Positions 37,290 to 49,261 of a stretch of DNA of 64,000 nucleotides are shown here, piece after piece. The stretch comes from Hypoxylon rubiginosum. Lineage: Eukaryota > Ascomycota > Sordariomycetes > Xylariales > Hypoxylaceae. Under the pieces are notes generated by a model that saw only the letters and a list, made by a program, of their open reading frames with translations, made no database searches and was not told the DNA's origin. Both the position numbers and the translations under genes were made by a program. Where the stretch lies: the NCBI GenBank assembly GCA_902806565.1, contig CADCXA010000031.1:1178001-1242000 (forward strand). The letters run 5' to 3'. Position 1 is the stretch's first letter, and each line of letters begins with the position of its first letter.

Positions 37290-39078
37290 GATAATTAACA
37301 GAAGCGCACACCGGCACGTTGGGAATGATGCACGATTTTGAATTGGCGCTCACTGGTATCGAAGCCTTCAAGCCGTCGGGTGTTCTCGTATTGCTATGGG
37401 AAATTGCTCGGGTCTCGGAACAAAGTTTTTTGCGCCACAAGTCATGCAATGAAACGGTGTAGGAGGGCGACATTTGGGCAAGGTACCAACCCCGCCAATT
37501 TATTCTCGATGTCCATTGCCAAGTCCAAGAGCGTTGATGTCGCTCTAATCTTCAACATTTACCCTTCTCGCGGCAACAACTTGTCAAAAAGTTCGGTAAT
37601 ACTCAAAGCTAAACTAAATCATACTATGCAATGCCGAGTCGAATACTTTGGTCTCTAGCTCACCTTGCTAAAGATTAGAACTATCTTCAAATTCCGGCAA
37701 TGTGGTAGTTCAGCCACAGCACCTATCATTGAGCTCAGTGATTCCAGGGTCCGATTATATCACATCCAATTCTTACTACCTCACCACACAATGAACCTTT
37801 GGCATATCCAGAGCAAATAGTTGCCTTATTACTTTTGATCGAATTCCGAAGCTCCCAAGAAATAGATTGCATTAATACCTAAGCTCATTTATGCTAACCT
37901 CCTGCATATTTAACTCAAAACCCGCAACAAAACCCACCAACGCCGATATGCACATCCCAATCGATTAATAGTTTTCCACCACGAATCTAATCTCAGGTTC
38001 CATCGACCTATTATTCCCATTAACGTCATCCAACCTATCAAGATCTGCGGGAACAACTCACTCGGTCTCTCGGCGGACGTTTGCCGGGCTCGCCTCGCAC
38101 ATTAATTCTAGATATCGTATAATGTCCGAGAGAAGTCTCTCCGTCCTCTCCGCCCTCTCTGCCCTCGCAAGTTCGCGGCGCCTCCGGTGCTGACGCCGCT
38201 GCCATGCGCTCCGTGTCAATTCGCGCGTTGACATGAGTATGAGAGTTGCCTAGGGCAAGGTTACCGGGGCGCGGACTCGATTTGTTCTTTATGCTAGTGC
38301 CTCGCTCATGATTGAGGTGACCGCGTATACCGTGAGTTTGATGTTTGTTTTCATGTCTTATGAATAGAATTTGACAATTCTGGAGGAAAAGAGGAAAGAA
38401 AACGTAGTCCGTTGGGCAGCCTTAAGAGTTCCCGCGTAGGTCTATAGCCTTTGTCCAGTTCCCTTTGTGAGGTTTCACCCACTTCGCCCCTCTGGTTTAA
38501 GTCTGACTTTGTTTCTTATTCCCAAGAAGATGAGCCGCGAATTGAGATGAAAGGCTCAAATCACCAGCCTAGCTCAGCAGTACAACAGATCTGAGTTGAA
38601 TCATCAAGAATCAACCAAGTACTATGATTTTTAATTTCATTCTCTTTGGTATATCTAATCAGCTATTCCTTCAAGTTGACTTCATTTCATAATGCCACGA
38701 TAAGATTGGTGAACCCCTATCTGACCAAGTCGGCTTGATCAAATATCACGGCATAACATATATCATAGCAGAACGAAGGTTTTTCTATCCACGATGCCTA
38801 ATCGAGCCCTATATATTGTACTATATACCCAAGTGGAGTCGAGATTTCTACATGCAGAGAGCAATGGTCACCGGATCCGAATCGTGCAATAAGAGCTCCC
38901 TGAGCTGCTGCTTACCTTGCTTTAGGTAATCAGCTGATAGTGTATTTATACCCGGCGTACACACTAGAGCAGGCATTTTGCTTCTTCTCTAGAACCAACT
39001 CACTACATACGGAAATAATCTGGCAACGCTCAAAACCGGTGACACGTGGCTATCCTAGATCTGACTTGAATCATCACA
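37290..39078. other. Intergenic with diverged repeat
   Basis: Divergent promoter region between two outward-facing genes. It holds one copy (38711-38861) of a diverged direct repeat whose other copy lies beyond the nitroalkane oxidase gene. No further gene recognised. Confidence 0.45.
38711..38861. repeat. Diverged direct repeat, left copy
   Basis: From GAACCCCTAT at 38711 it aligns in the same orientation with 40773-40920: a shared GAACCCCTAT start, a variant of TGACCAAGTCGG, an ACATATATCA...TTCTATCCACGA segment, then a TATATTGTACTATATACCC-like tail. Identity is well below 100 percent. Confidence 0.6.
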
Positions 39079-40453
39079 ATGCCTATTGACTTCCATCTAA
39101 GCTCCAGGGAGGCGGCCGTCCGCACTCAGGCGATGAACTTTGCCCGCGACGTCCTAAAGCCTGTGCGCACTGAGTACATGGTATACAAGGAGCACCAAAA
39201 GCGATTTCAGGCTACGCGCCCAGCTTATGCTGCTGCTGTAGCTGGGGGACTTGTTAAAGGCCAGATCCCACCAGCTATTGGAGGCACCGGTGGCTCTCTA
39301 ATCGAGGCCGCGATCCTAGTTGAGGAATTCTACGCAGTCGAGCCTGCCACCTCGTTGACCATCTTCGGGACATCGCTTGGCCTATCTGCCTTGAACCTGA
39401 CGCAGAAACCGGAGCATCGTGAATTCATCGCTCCGTTCCTAAGCTCCGAAGGAACGCCCCTCGCATCGCTAGTCTTCAGCGAACCTGGTGGCGTTGCCAA
39501 CTACTTGGAGAAGGGCGCTCCAGGCCTGAATACAACCGCCCGCCGGGTAGGCGACGAGTGGGTGATTAACGGCGAGAAGAAGTGGGCTACTAACAGTGCG
39601 GGCTGGGATAACCGCGGTGCTGATCTAGCCTGTGTCGTGTGCCGAGATATCACAACGCCGATTGTGGATCCCGACGCAGATCCTAAAGACAGTGTCATGG
39701 TAATCATCGTTACACGGGCCGACCTCGAGCGCAACGGCGACAATTGCTTCCAAGTGCTGCACGAGGTGACCACGGCCGGCCATTCAGCCACCGGCCCCGG
39801 ACACCACATCAAGTACTCGAACGTGCGGGTTCCGGCGAAGAACGTGCTCTGTAAGCCTGGAGAGGGCGCCGCTATCATCTCGGCCTGTTTCGATCTCACC
39901 GCCGTCCTCGTCGGCGCGATGGGCGTTGGGTTGATGCGCGCCGCCTTCGACGAAGCCCTCGCGTTTGCGAAGCGCGATAACCGGCGGGGAAAGACGCCGC
40001 TGCTCGAACGCCAAGCCGTAGCGGACCTGTTGTCCGGCGTCAAGATGCAGACGGAAGCCTGTCGAGTAATGACTTGGAAAGCAGCGCATGCCATGGAACA
40101 CGGGCCGGGAGACTACAATGCGCGCAGGGAGCTGGCTCTGGCTACTAAGGTGTACTGCAGCGACACGGCTGTCAAGGCTATAATGGAAACTATCAATGCT
40201 GTAGGAGTGTAAGTCGAGGTTCACTTTTAGTAAAAAAGGAGAACGATCATGAGTGAGATATGCTTACTTATGTCCTAGTACTGCCTACGATGTCGAACAA
40301 CCTTTTGCGGAGCTGTTGAAAAATGCAATCGCCCTACCCATATTCGACGGGGGCAATGTCGGTATCAGGCGGCGACACTTACAGGGGATCATGCTGTCCC
40401 CGGATTATGATCCCTGGGTAGCAACATATGGGCTACCGACTGCCTCGGAGTGA
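39079..40453 (+). CDS. nao: Nitroalkane oxidase-like flavoprotein (acyl-CoA dehydrogenase fold)
   Basis: Exons 39079-40208 and 40279-40453 give 434 residues; the 70-bp intron reads GTAAGT...CCTAG. The whole chain follows the acyl-CoA dehydrogenase fold: helical N-domain, the SEPGGVANY flavin segment near 138-146, KKWATNSAGWD, and a C-terminal helical domain. At the catalytic position the FDGGNVGIRRR motif gives D400 and R407. In Fusarium oxysporum nitroalkane oxidase the base is Asp402 with Arg409, the same spacing, whereas acyl-CoA dehydrogenases use Glu. Length also matches (about 439). The likely reaction is FAD-dependent oxidation of nitroalkanes to aldehyde, nitrite and H2O2; a related acyl-CoA dehydrogenase activity is the alternative. 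No targeting signal was seen. Confidence 0.85.
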
Positions 40454-41117
40454 ACGGGTCTAAAGCGTGTACATCGATACTTGTATGATACGGGTAGTAC
40501 ACAGAAATAGTGCTGCAAACGAATAGAGGCACTTTCAGGAAACTATTCGTGAAAGACTCTAGGGACTGGCGATGCTCTCTGCTATGTCATCAGCGTTCAT
40601 TTCGACGGCAGAAAACATCGCTGGGCTGTAAGCATCGAAGACCTAACAAACAATACCAATGACGTATGCTTTCATGAGGCTCTTAAAACATACTTCGACT
40701 CGGTGGGGCCAGTGAAACTTGATGATTTTAGGTTGCGGGATTGGCCGCGAAGAAACTATGTTTGAACTCCCTGAACCCCTATGATGACTAAGTAGGTCTC
40801 ACATGACATATAGCACAACAGATATCCAAGTTCTCTATCCACGACGTTGATTCTTTTATTATGTCGAGTCATCCATATTGCACTGTATAGATAAATGGTA
40901 TCGACATTCCTGTATATGGTATTATGATGCTGTATAAAACGCCGTCCCATGCAGAACCCCTCCCGGCCAAACAGCTAGCCGCCTGGCATGACAAGATCGC
41001 TTTTCCAGAGTCAGATCAAAATCAACGCTTTTGCCATATGTATAAAAACAGGACCCTGTCTAGCAGAATTATGAAAAAAGAAAAGATCTCATCTCATGAT
41101 AAATACCCGCCTGGTCT
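40454..41117. other. Intergenic with diverged repeat
   Basis: Space between the nitroalkane oxidase-like gene and the convergent MFS gene, containing the right repeat copy. No gene recognised. Confidence 0.45.
40773..40920. repeat. Diverged direct repeat, right copy
   Basis: Partner of 38711-38861, same orientation, about 2.06 kb apart start to start, enclosing the nitroalkane oxidase-like gene. Confidence 0.6.
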
Positions 41118-43107
41118 CTAAATCTTGATGAACTTGAAACCAACTTGAATGGTTCTCGCCGCGATGAACCAGAACATCGAGATTGTCATGATGATACCGC
41201 AGAACAGCTGCAGGCCGAGGAAGCTGCCGCCGTTAGCACTGACGATAGCGCCACCGATGGGCGAGCCCGTCAACGCGCCAAGAGCGGCCGCGAAGAAGGC
41301 GATGCCTGTACGAGTACCGATCTCGCGTAGGTCGCTGATCTGGGCAATAACCGCCGGCAGGAGTGAGATAAAGCCACCCGAAGCGAAACCGAACACCGCC
41401 CCGTACACCACCGTCGTCGCCGTCGACTTACCCGGGACCCAGAGCGCTAGCGTGATGACCCCCGAGAGCCCCGAGATGAAGATCATGACGTTGAAGCGCC
41501 CGAACCGATCGCCGAGGAAACCGGGCATGATACGGCCGGGGATACTAAAGAGAAGAAGAAAGGTCAGCTCGCCGTTTCAAGTCCAGGTAGGTAGGATTGC
41601 GAAAATGAGGTAGGTGTGTTGGCCAACTTACCTGACAGCGTTGATGATGGGCAACAGGTACGGCACGATGGACGCGTCGATGCCCTGGTCGGTGGCTTGC
41701 AGCTCGATGTAGTTGAAGGGCAGGAACATGCCCCAGAAGAAGAAAAACCCGGCGAAGACAATGCAGACGAAGGCGGGCTCCTTCAGGGGCCTCGTGTAGT
41801 CGAGGAAGTTGAAAGGCTTCCGGCGAGGGGGCAGGCGGGACTTGACGGTGGCGCAGGCGAAACCGCAGAGCGCGAGGAACATGAATCCGATGACCCGCAT
41901 GGTCCACGGAAAGCCGATCTGTGGGATTAAGTGGTTCATCATGATGGGGAGGACAACACCGCCGAGCGAGGATCCGGACACCACGATTCCTAGGGCAGCC
42001 GCACGCCTCTTGAAGAACCAGCCCATGACCGAGTTCATCGCCGAGTTGAAGACGGCGCTCATCCCTACGGCGCTCACGATGCCCTGCGATAGGATGATCT
42101 GGTAGTATTCGGTTGACAACGATAACATCTGCTCTTCTTTTAGCCTGGGGGACGTTGGTCCTTTCCATCAAGCAAGCAGTCTCTTACCATCAATCCAAAC
42201 ACGTAAGTAATTGTTCCCCCTATGAGGAGATACCGGGGCCCGTAATTATCAAACAGGCGACCCATCTACACACGAGACAAAATAGTCGTCAGTTCACCGA
42301 TCTTGGTCCGGGACGAAATTCGAACTCACCACCGCATTCATACCAGAAATATTGAACGCCATGAGCGACGTTATCCATGAAATACTCGACGCGCTGTAGT
42401 TGGACAGCGGGCCTTGTACCTGGGAATGATACACTTGTTAACATATATACTACAAATTGATACAATATTACCATATTCCACTTTTTTTTTAAAAAAAAGC
42501 AAAGACGCACATAATAGCTGACGAAGACGCCGACGCAGTTGATAAGCCCGAAGGTGCTGAACAGCGCGCAGAAGCCGCCGGCTACCACGAGCCACGCCTC
42601 CATGCCGCCGTCCGGGAAATCGGCCGGGTTGAATCCGGGAGGAGGGCCGCCGGCAGGTTGTTGCGGCACCGCTGCTATGCCGCCTTTCTCCACTGCGAGC
42701 GTATCGAGTTAGTACTCGTGAACCTCCGAGTTGACTTTGCATTGCTCTGCAAAGGCTCGAAAATTGTAATTTTTTTTATGTGGCTAGGAAGCCCGTTCAA
42801 CTCGGGGGGTATTCCAGCCACTCCCAAAGTGAGAGAGAGAGAGAGAGAGATTGCTATACGTACTCTCCGCCTCAACGACGTTCTCGGGCTCCGGGTACAT
42901 GTTGGCGTTTGTCGACCCGTGCGAGGGGATGCGGTTGAGGGACGGGCGCGACTCGTACGGGCTCGGCTCGACCGAGTCCTCCCCTTTCTTGGGCTCGGAC
43001 GGCGCCATCGTGGACGACTCCGAGTCGTAGCCGGGCATCCTGTTCTGGGGGGAGCTGGCGTGGTGGGGAGCGAGGGGGGAGTCGGTTTGCTGCGTGTGAG
43101 CATGCAT
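41118..43107 (-). CDS. MFS transporter, monocarboxylate-permease type
   Basis: Six exons (43107-42864, 42692-42511, 42419-42330, 42265-42188, 42128-41632, 41544-41118) join in frame to 505 residues. Introns are 171, 91, 64, 59 and 87 bp, all GT-AG. The first 105 residues are a Ser/Pro-rich cytosolic tail. Twelve membrane helices follow in two halves, opening at [14 protein letters not shown]; the loop after helix 2 reads [11 protein letters not shown], the central loop has the [10 protein letters not shown] segment, and the second half repeats the motif as [11 protein letters not shown]. This matches fungal MCT/SLC16-like permeases (MFS_1). Substrate is unknown; monocarboxylates, riboflavin or metabolite export are family precedents. 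Intron 1 contains a (GA)10 tract. Confidence 0.9.
42831..42850. repeat. (GA)10 microsatellite in MFS intron 1
   Basis: Perfect GA dinucleotide run on the plus strand, 13 bp from the intron 1 donor (donor base at 42863). Confidence 0.95.
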
Positions 43108-45084
43108 CTGGAAAAGCTGTCCCGTTTATAAAAAGAAGCGGTCTACGGAAGGTACGGTAAGGTAGGGTAGGGTATGGTATGACCCGACGAAGTCGGGGTT
43201 GCTATCGCAACCAATGACAGGATGGAAAAGACTGCAGAAACCCGAGAACGTAGCACGGTATAGAATGTTGTCTCAGGCAGGAAGAGCTAGGTACCTAGGA
43301 ATCTTCGCAGCAAGGTATGTATGTATACCTCAGGTACCTTTCTAAGTTGGATCGGATCTAAGATCTTAACTACTACGAAAAAATTCACATGCGCCAGGGG
43401 GGTTTTGAGGCTCACCAGACCTTTATATCAAACATCGCCTAATTCAGAAAATTTAAAGACCGAGTTTGTCGGGGGTCCAAATGTTTGGTATCTCGGTGTT
43501 AAGATGGGTCAAGGCGCGGACACGCGACCGCAGGGGTTCTCCCTCAGTTATGAGACAAGACAGTACGTACACCCACACTGTATCTTTACCTAGGACTTGC
43601 CGTGACTTATTAAGTGCATGGGTCATAATACGGGAAACAAAAAGCAACGGCCATTGGGGACCCCATTGTTGTGTAACCCTTTTTTTGCAAACGGCTGTCG
43701 AATCAGATCGATTTCTGGAGCCATGTTGCGTGGATGTTGCGCGAGCTCGGAAAGCCGAGAGCTGAAGGAAAAATAAGATAATGATATCGTGTAATCAAGT
43801 CCCGGGACGAAGTCACGAACGGGGTTCCGTAAGGCTGATTTAAAATTCGTCGTGTTCCCATGTTGGACGAAGCCGAATACTCATGAGATATCACGAAAAA
43901 AGGGTTACGAAGAAATCTTGAGCAAAGTCTGTGTGTATGCAGTCATACGTTGGACAGATGCGAGTCTATTCCGACAACATAATCGTGTATTTTCTATGAA
44001 TAGTTAGAGCGACCCATCTCTTCGTTGACAAGAAAAAAAATTAACCTACCGTGGTCGATAATAGATCTGATCTGGTAAAGCGTTCGAATTCGGCATCTCA
44101 ATGAAAGCGCGAAGGACCGAGCCTCTTAACTTCTTACAAAGCGATCCTATTCTATTTCCCGTTAGGATTGCAATCTGCGGCTTGGCTTTTCATCTTGGAG
44201 TGCCGAGTGCGTGTGTGTGTCACACAATAAGATCTTGAAAAAGGGCAAAGGACCGTTGGCATAAATATTAGCGTAATTAGAAATGGCCAATTAAGAGGCT
44301 GAGAGGTTACATTTATGCCCTTTTTATGCAGCTGAAGAAGCATGGATTTGATGATTTTCGGGTCACGCTAGCTGAATGGGTAGACTAGTATTACCGTGCA
44401 CTCTATTTTACATATCTTGGTTCATCTTATCTTTCTTTTAATCTGATCTCACTTGGGAAAAGCCTATCTAGCTCGGAGATAATGATGAGGCCATCTCGGG
44501 AACCGGAGATGCTAAGAATATCTGAATCTAGACTATATAGGTATCCACCATGTCGGAATCCGTGATACGACCCTTGCTTTGCCTGCCGAGAAACACGGTT
44601 CCAGAAATACGGAATCGTGCAATTTATGTATACTACCCCAGTTACAGTAGCTAGGTGCTCACGAAGGATTCTCTACGTATATGTAGAACGAATATTCTCT
44701 TCGATTTACGTATTGCAGCGTAGCTCAACCTTCAGTCCAGTCCAGTCATCTCCTGTCACGTTTTGAGATAGTCCGGATACGAGATTATCAGCCGATCCTA
44801 GCTCACTTTACTCCGATAAGTCAGTCAAAACCACGCGAATTGTCCCAACTCTCGAAAAAAGAACAGACAGTATACACGTGTGTTAATGTCCAACAAACCG
44901 AAAAGAGCCAAGCTCGTTAGTTTCTAGTAGTTCCATTACGCGTAACGCATTTGACACCCTGACTGTAAAAAAGGGGGAGAAAGCAATGCAACACCCAGTG
45001 CTTGATGATCTTGTGGTCTAATCATATGATACAATCCTTTGTGTGCTTCCCTATTATAGTACAACAGACACTTCACACGTCTTT
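43108..45084. other. Intergenic, MFS promoter and spacer
   Basis: About 2 kb between two minus-strand genes. Degenerate GGTAGGG/GGTATGG units lie at about 43146-43180 and AGGTACCTAGG near 43290. Short frames lack family features. Confidence 0.4.
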
Positions 45085-46340
45085 TCACTTCTCGAAATCC
45101 TTAAGGTTCTTAGCGTCCTCGAACGAGACTTTGCCATCCGCCCCGACGCTCGCCACGTTTATTTTGACGGCTGCTGCATCTCTTGCCTTGGGCGGTGCGA
45201 CGTCAGGCTTCGGCCTCGTAGCTAGTTCTACTACGGCGGGAGCTACTCCTGCAGGGGCATCTGCGAGTTCGTTGATGTCCGAACCCGTCAGCACGTCGCT
45301 TATCCGGGCCCCTCTGCTGGACATGAGGATCGTCATTGGGCCGCGGAACTGCAAGAACAGCCTGTCGCCCCATATCGTGCGTCGGGCCGTCGTGCGAACG
45401 TTGAACAGGAGCTTCGCGAGGAACTTATAGGTTTCGGTCCCGCGCATCGTTCGTAGGAAGTCCGTGTCGCCTAGCCAAGAGGTAAGCGACGGCACTTGGA
45501 ACCTGATCCCTGCGCTCTTGAACCTGAAAGGCAGGGGCGGATTCTTCGTGAGCGTGTAAGCTACGATGTTCGCGGGGTGAGCTACGAACTCCTCACCCTC
45601 GGTCAAGGTGAGTTGGTATATGTGGCCCGGCGCGGACAACGCAGCGAGACCCCGACCGGTCAGCTCAGACGATCCCCAGTGCGCGACCGGCAGCCGATAT
45701 TGGACGCGAGGAGTCACCGTCAGCGTATGTCCGGACCATGCTAAGAGTGCCGATCTTTGTGCCACCATCCAGTCCGTTGTACCATCCAGGCGTAGTACCG
45801 AAAACGTAGTCGTAGGTGATTTCGTCGATATTAATGCGGTGAGCGGCGTCGTCGAGGTGATTCGCTGGTATAGGAAGGGGACGCCGGTGACGGCTCGAGT
45901 AAAGGGAGAGAGTAAGGATAGGGTCGATTGCGCCTAGCTATGTCAGCTCGGAGCTTGTATGAAGCTTTTGGTTGTCATCGTACATTCTGCGCTTTGCCTG
46001 ATACCGCGACAAGAGCACCGCGGCGAGTGTATAGTCTCTGGGAAGCTGATAGAGATACGGAGAGGAGGGAGTATGTTGTCCCTAGGACTTCGAACCGAGC
46101 ATCTAAAACTTCGAATAAGCATTCCTAGTCTAAAATACAAAAACACGAATATCTCAGCGTACCTGCGACATTTTTGGATGTATCGAGAGGCGTGCCAAAG
46201 GCATCTCCTCCGAGGCGAGGTGATTCTGTCGTCGGGGGAGAGCTGATCTGAATAGCTCTACATTGGCGACAAATGTAGCTCGTTCGACGTGCCAATTGAT
46301 CAGCGCGACCCCTTCTAGCTAGAAGAGAGACGCCTCGCAT
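45085..46340 (-). CDS. aim24: AIM24-family mitochondrial protein
   Basis: Exons 46340-46163, 46102-45984 and 45933-45085 give 381 residues; introns are 60 and 50 bp. The start sits in a good context (GCCACCATG). The N-terminus is Arg-rich without acids in its first 12 residues, as in mitochondrial presequences. After the first join the profile [54 protein letters not shown], and [22 protein letters not shown] is characteristic of AIM24. The yeast protein is an inner-membrane factor connected with MICOS and respiratory-complex upkeep. The acceptor chosen before exon 3 (AGCTAG|GCG) avoids an in-frame TAG that the nearer AG would bring in. The C-terminal 60 residues are Ala/Pro-rich and variable. 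Confidence 0.9.
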
Positions 46341-47012
46341 GGTGGCGGTCGCAAAAGAAGGCGACTCTGTAACTGTAACCGTTCGATAGCTGTGGTTTGG
46401 CTATGACGATTGAATTAAAAATTAGCGGGATAAATACAAGGGAGCTTCAGCAAACTTTCCCGTCCCGTCGTACCCATTCAACGGATCACGGATCCATCGA
46501 TAGCCGATCCACTCTAACGGGGAATTCGGCTTAACGGTGTGGCTCGTGCATCATATAAATATTTCTGGACGGAGGCCTACCATGTTGGCAGGTTGGTTTC
46601 ATGAGATAACGGACAACCACAACAACTCCTGGGTAGTATTGCTCGAGTCTTCAACTTTACCAATTTCTAAGCTAACTGGGTAGATTTCAACATATTACAA
46701 CCCCTGACAGACGAAGACTCATTCTCAATGCAAGTCGTGTTAACAAGTTAGAGGACACAATCTCACACCATGATTTCACTTCTACAACTTAATCCGCCAG
46801 ACACTTCCATCTGAAAAAAGATGCAGATACATACTCAAACAAGTCTTGTATATTTATGAACTTGAACAAATGCTTCCCCCCTATAACGCCACGCCAATGC
46901 AATGCATGGTCAGTCTAAGCCTAGACGACCAAGAAACCCCTACCAGCCGATGAATGTATGCAACCAAACGGTACAGCAAACCAGGAGGGGGAAAAATGCA
47001 ACAATACAACCC
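46341..47012. other. Intergenic
   Basis: AIM24 promoter and kinesin 3' flank. No further gene recognised. Confidence 0.45.
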
Positions 47013-49261
47013 TTAACACGCACGACAAGCCGAGAGCCCTTCGTACGCGCGATCTACCGTGCGCCCGCCCATCCCGGGAACCGCTCTAAGTTGCGCCAGC
47101 GAGTCTATACGGCCGCCGTCCCCTTCCGAAAGCAGCTCTAGGTAATCTACCAGATCCCGCGCCTTCTTAGGTCCGAAGCCCTGTAGAGTCATGATCATCG
47201 ACACGTCTCGCGAGTTGACGATCTCGAGCAGGCTTCGCGACGAGGCGCCATCCTCTATCGCGCTAGGCTCGACCGAGGATCCTTTCGCAGTCTTGGACTT
47301 CTTACTTTTCTTATGGCCTTTGCCCACAAAGCTCTCGTCGTCATCATCCGCCTCCGCGTCGTTATATTCGTCGTCGTTGGTCTGCCGGATGGGCTTCTTA
47401 TGCCTCTTCTCCGCAACCGGCCGCTCGTCGACGTCGTCTCCCATTTCACCGGGAGACGCCCCTCGACCCTCCCGCTTCGTGTCCAGCTTGGCCTTCAGCT
47501 TCTCGATCTTCCCGAGAAGCCTCGCCTGGCCGGGGAAGTGCGGCAGCGCCATCTCGTACATCTTAAGCGCACTCGCATCCTCGCCGCGCTCCTTGTGCTG
47601 CCGGGCCATCAGCAGGAAGCGCAGGCCCTCGGAGCGCGAGTCGTCGTGGCGACCGTCCTCGATGCGCTTCTCCAGGGCATCGAGGCGCTTCTGCACGGCG
47701 TCGTTGATCTCGGGCGGTGCTGGGGCGGCCTGCGTCCGGGAAGCGAGGATCTCGCTGACCTTCTTTTCCACCATCGCCTCGATCTGGTCTGCGGACATGG
47801 ATGGAAGCGTCGCCGGCTTGGCTAGTCGGGACACCGGCGCCGGACGCAGAATCTCGGGGCGCGTAATCTTCGTCGGTCGACCATTGCCGTCCGAGTCGGA
47901 AGGCCGTTTATGAGCGGGTGATGTCCGTTTCATAGTTGTGTTCGCTACAGGTCGGGATGTAGGTAAAGGCTTTAGCCGGTCGGTATAGACGCTAAATGCC
48001 TTGACGGGACGGTCCGAAGGCTTGTCTTTTGCCGCCGCGACCATGCCCGAGTGGATGTTATGCGCATTCGCCAACGGCCGAAGAGGCTGACGAGCTATGC
48101 CGGAACTCGAGCCGGAGTTGGTGCGCGGAGGCTGCTTGTAGACGACCTCGTTTTCGATCTCGCGGACTTCGATACGCTTAGCTCTTGAACTGACATTCAA
48201 GCTGCTGAGGGTATCGAGATGGTAGCTTCGAATGGGTGCGAGGTTTAGAATCATGATGGTGATGCCGTTGTTCTGGCCAAGCGAGAGAATACGCGTCATC
48301 TTGGATTCTCGAAAAGGTATGCGACGATCTCCCCTCGAAATAGCATCGATGCATTGACTTAGTACGAATAAGCTCTTGTTGATGGCAGCGGACTCGACCA
48401 ATCGCTCCTTGTCATTGTCTGTCCGTCGGTTGTCTTCCGAACCAGCCAAGTCAATGGCTGATGCTGTGCTTTCCCGGACCATATCCCCGGTGGTCTGGGT
48501 AAGCTTGACACGCAGGATGGCATGGCTTCTGCTGCTGTGAGCATTGAGCTTCGTGGCAGCAGTGATGCGGTTGTTGTTGGATTCGATATATAAACGCTCG
48601 AAGTCCCTCACGTCCTGGCAAGGGCGCTCGGATAGACCCGCAACAATTGTCTTGCCATTTGCCTCGGCACGTAAAGGCAGGCCGGAAGGAGTTCGTTTCT
48701 CGGGCGGTTCGAGTAGATCAAAGACCTTGTCGTTGTATATTTCGTAGTACGAAAGGGCAACGGCCACACTCGTCTCGCCATTAGAGTCCTTGGTAATCTT
48801 CTTTGCTCTACGGTAGACACCACTCAGTAGTCGAGGAATTACACCGCGGTCGGCCAGCTTTAATCCACCACGCATTGTATGAGTCTTGCCGGTTCCGGTA
48901 ACGCCATACGCGAATATGGTGACATCGAGGCCTTGGAAGAGGGATTTGATATGAGGTGCAACTGTAATATCCCAAGTTGAGTTATGGTTTCCTCCCACGA
49001 AAGGCGAATGCTGGAGGATGAAGGAATGAAGGGATATGATGAACGCGTACCTTCAGCGGTGAATAGCTCCTCCTGTGAGGTCGCCTGCTCGTAAACACTA
49101 TTGAATGCAAAAGAGAACTCCTCTGACTCGTTCTTTGGGTTAGGAATCTTGACGACGTTACTGGTCTTGCCATCGTCGTTGCTTGCAGGGTGCACGATCA
49201 CGTCTTTGTCTAGTTCCTTTTCCAGGAGCGGACGTATCCGTGCTACGACCCTTACGGACAT
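47013..49261 (-). CDS. Kinesin-10 / KIF22-like motor with C-terminal HhH domain
   Basis: Exons 49261-49051 and 48961-47013 give 719 residues; the 89-bp intron reads GTACGC...TACAG. An N-terminal motor domain begins at residue 3 (VRVVARIRP). The P-loop GVTGTGKT is at 90-97, switch I NAHSSRSH at 210-217, and switch II DLAGSE at 241-246, so ATPase residues are intact. A basic, Pro/Ser-rich linker and a short helical segment around 400-440 follow, then a TPR-like stretch (RQHKERGEDASALKMYEMAL), a KK-rich acidic region, and a helix-hairpin-helix pair at about 645-719 (LQGFGPKKARDLVDYLE and LRAVPGMGGRTVDRAYE). Motor plus C-terminal HhH is the signature of Kid/KIF22 chromokinesins, which bind DNA and move chromosome arms. 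A nuclear or spindle role here is inference. Confidence 0.9.

Noticed and set aside
41545..42171. 208-codon minus-strand frame over the MFS gene
   Set aside because: Runs through two introns in the wrong frame; the spliced model gives a full 12-helix transporter.
16792..43107. Secondary-metabolite cluster (SDR, oxidase, MFS)
   Set aside because: Genes are far apart with housekeeping genes between, and no backbone synthase is present.
47191..47913. 240-codon plus-strand frame antisense to the kinesin
   Set aside because: Ser-rich mirror of the basic linker codons; the kinesin strand carries all motifs.
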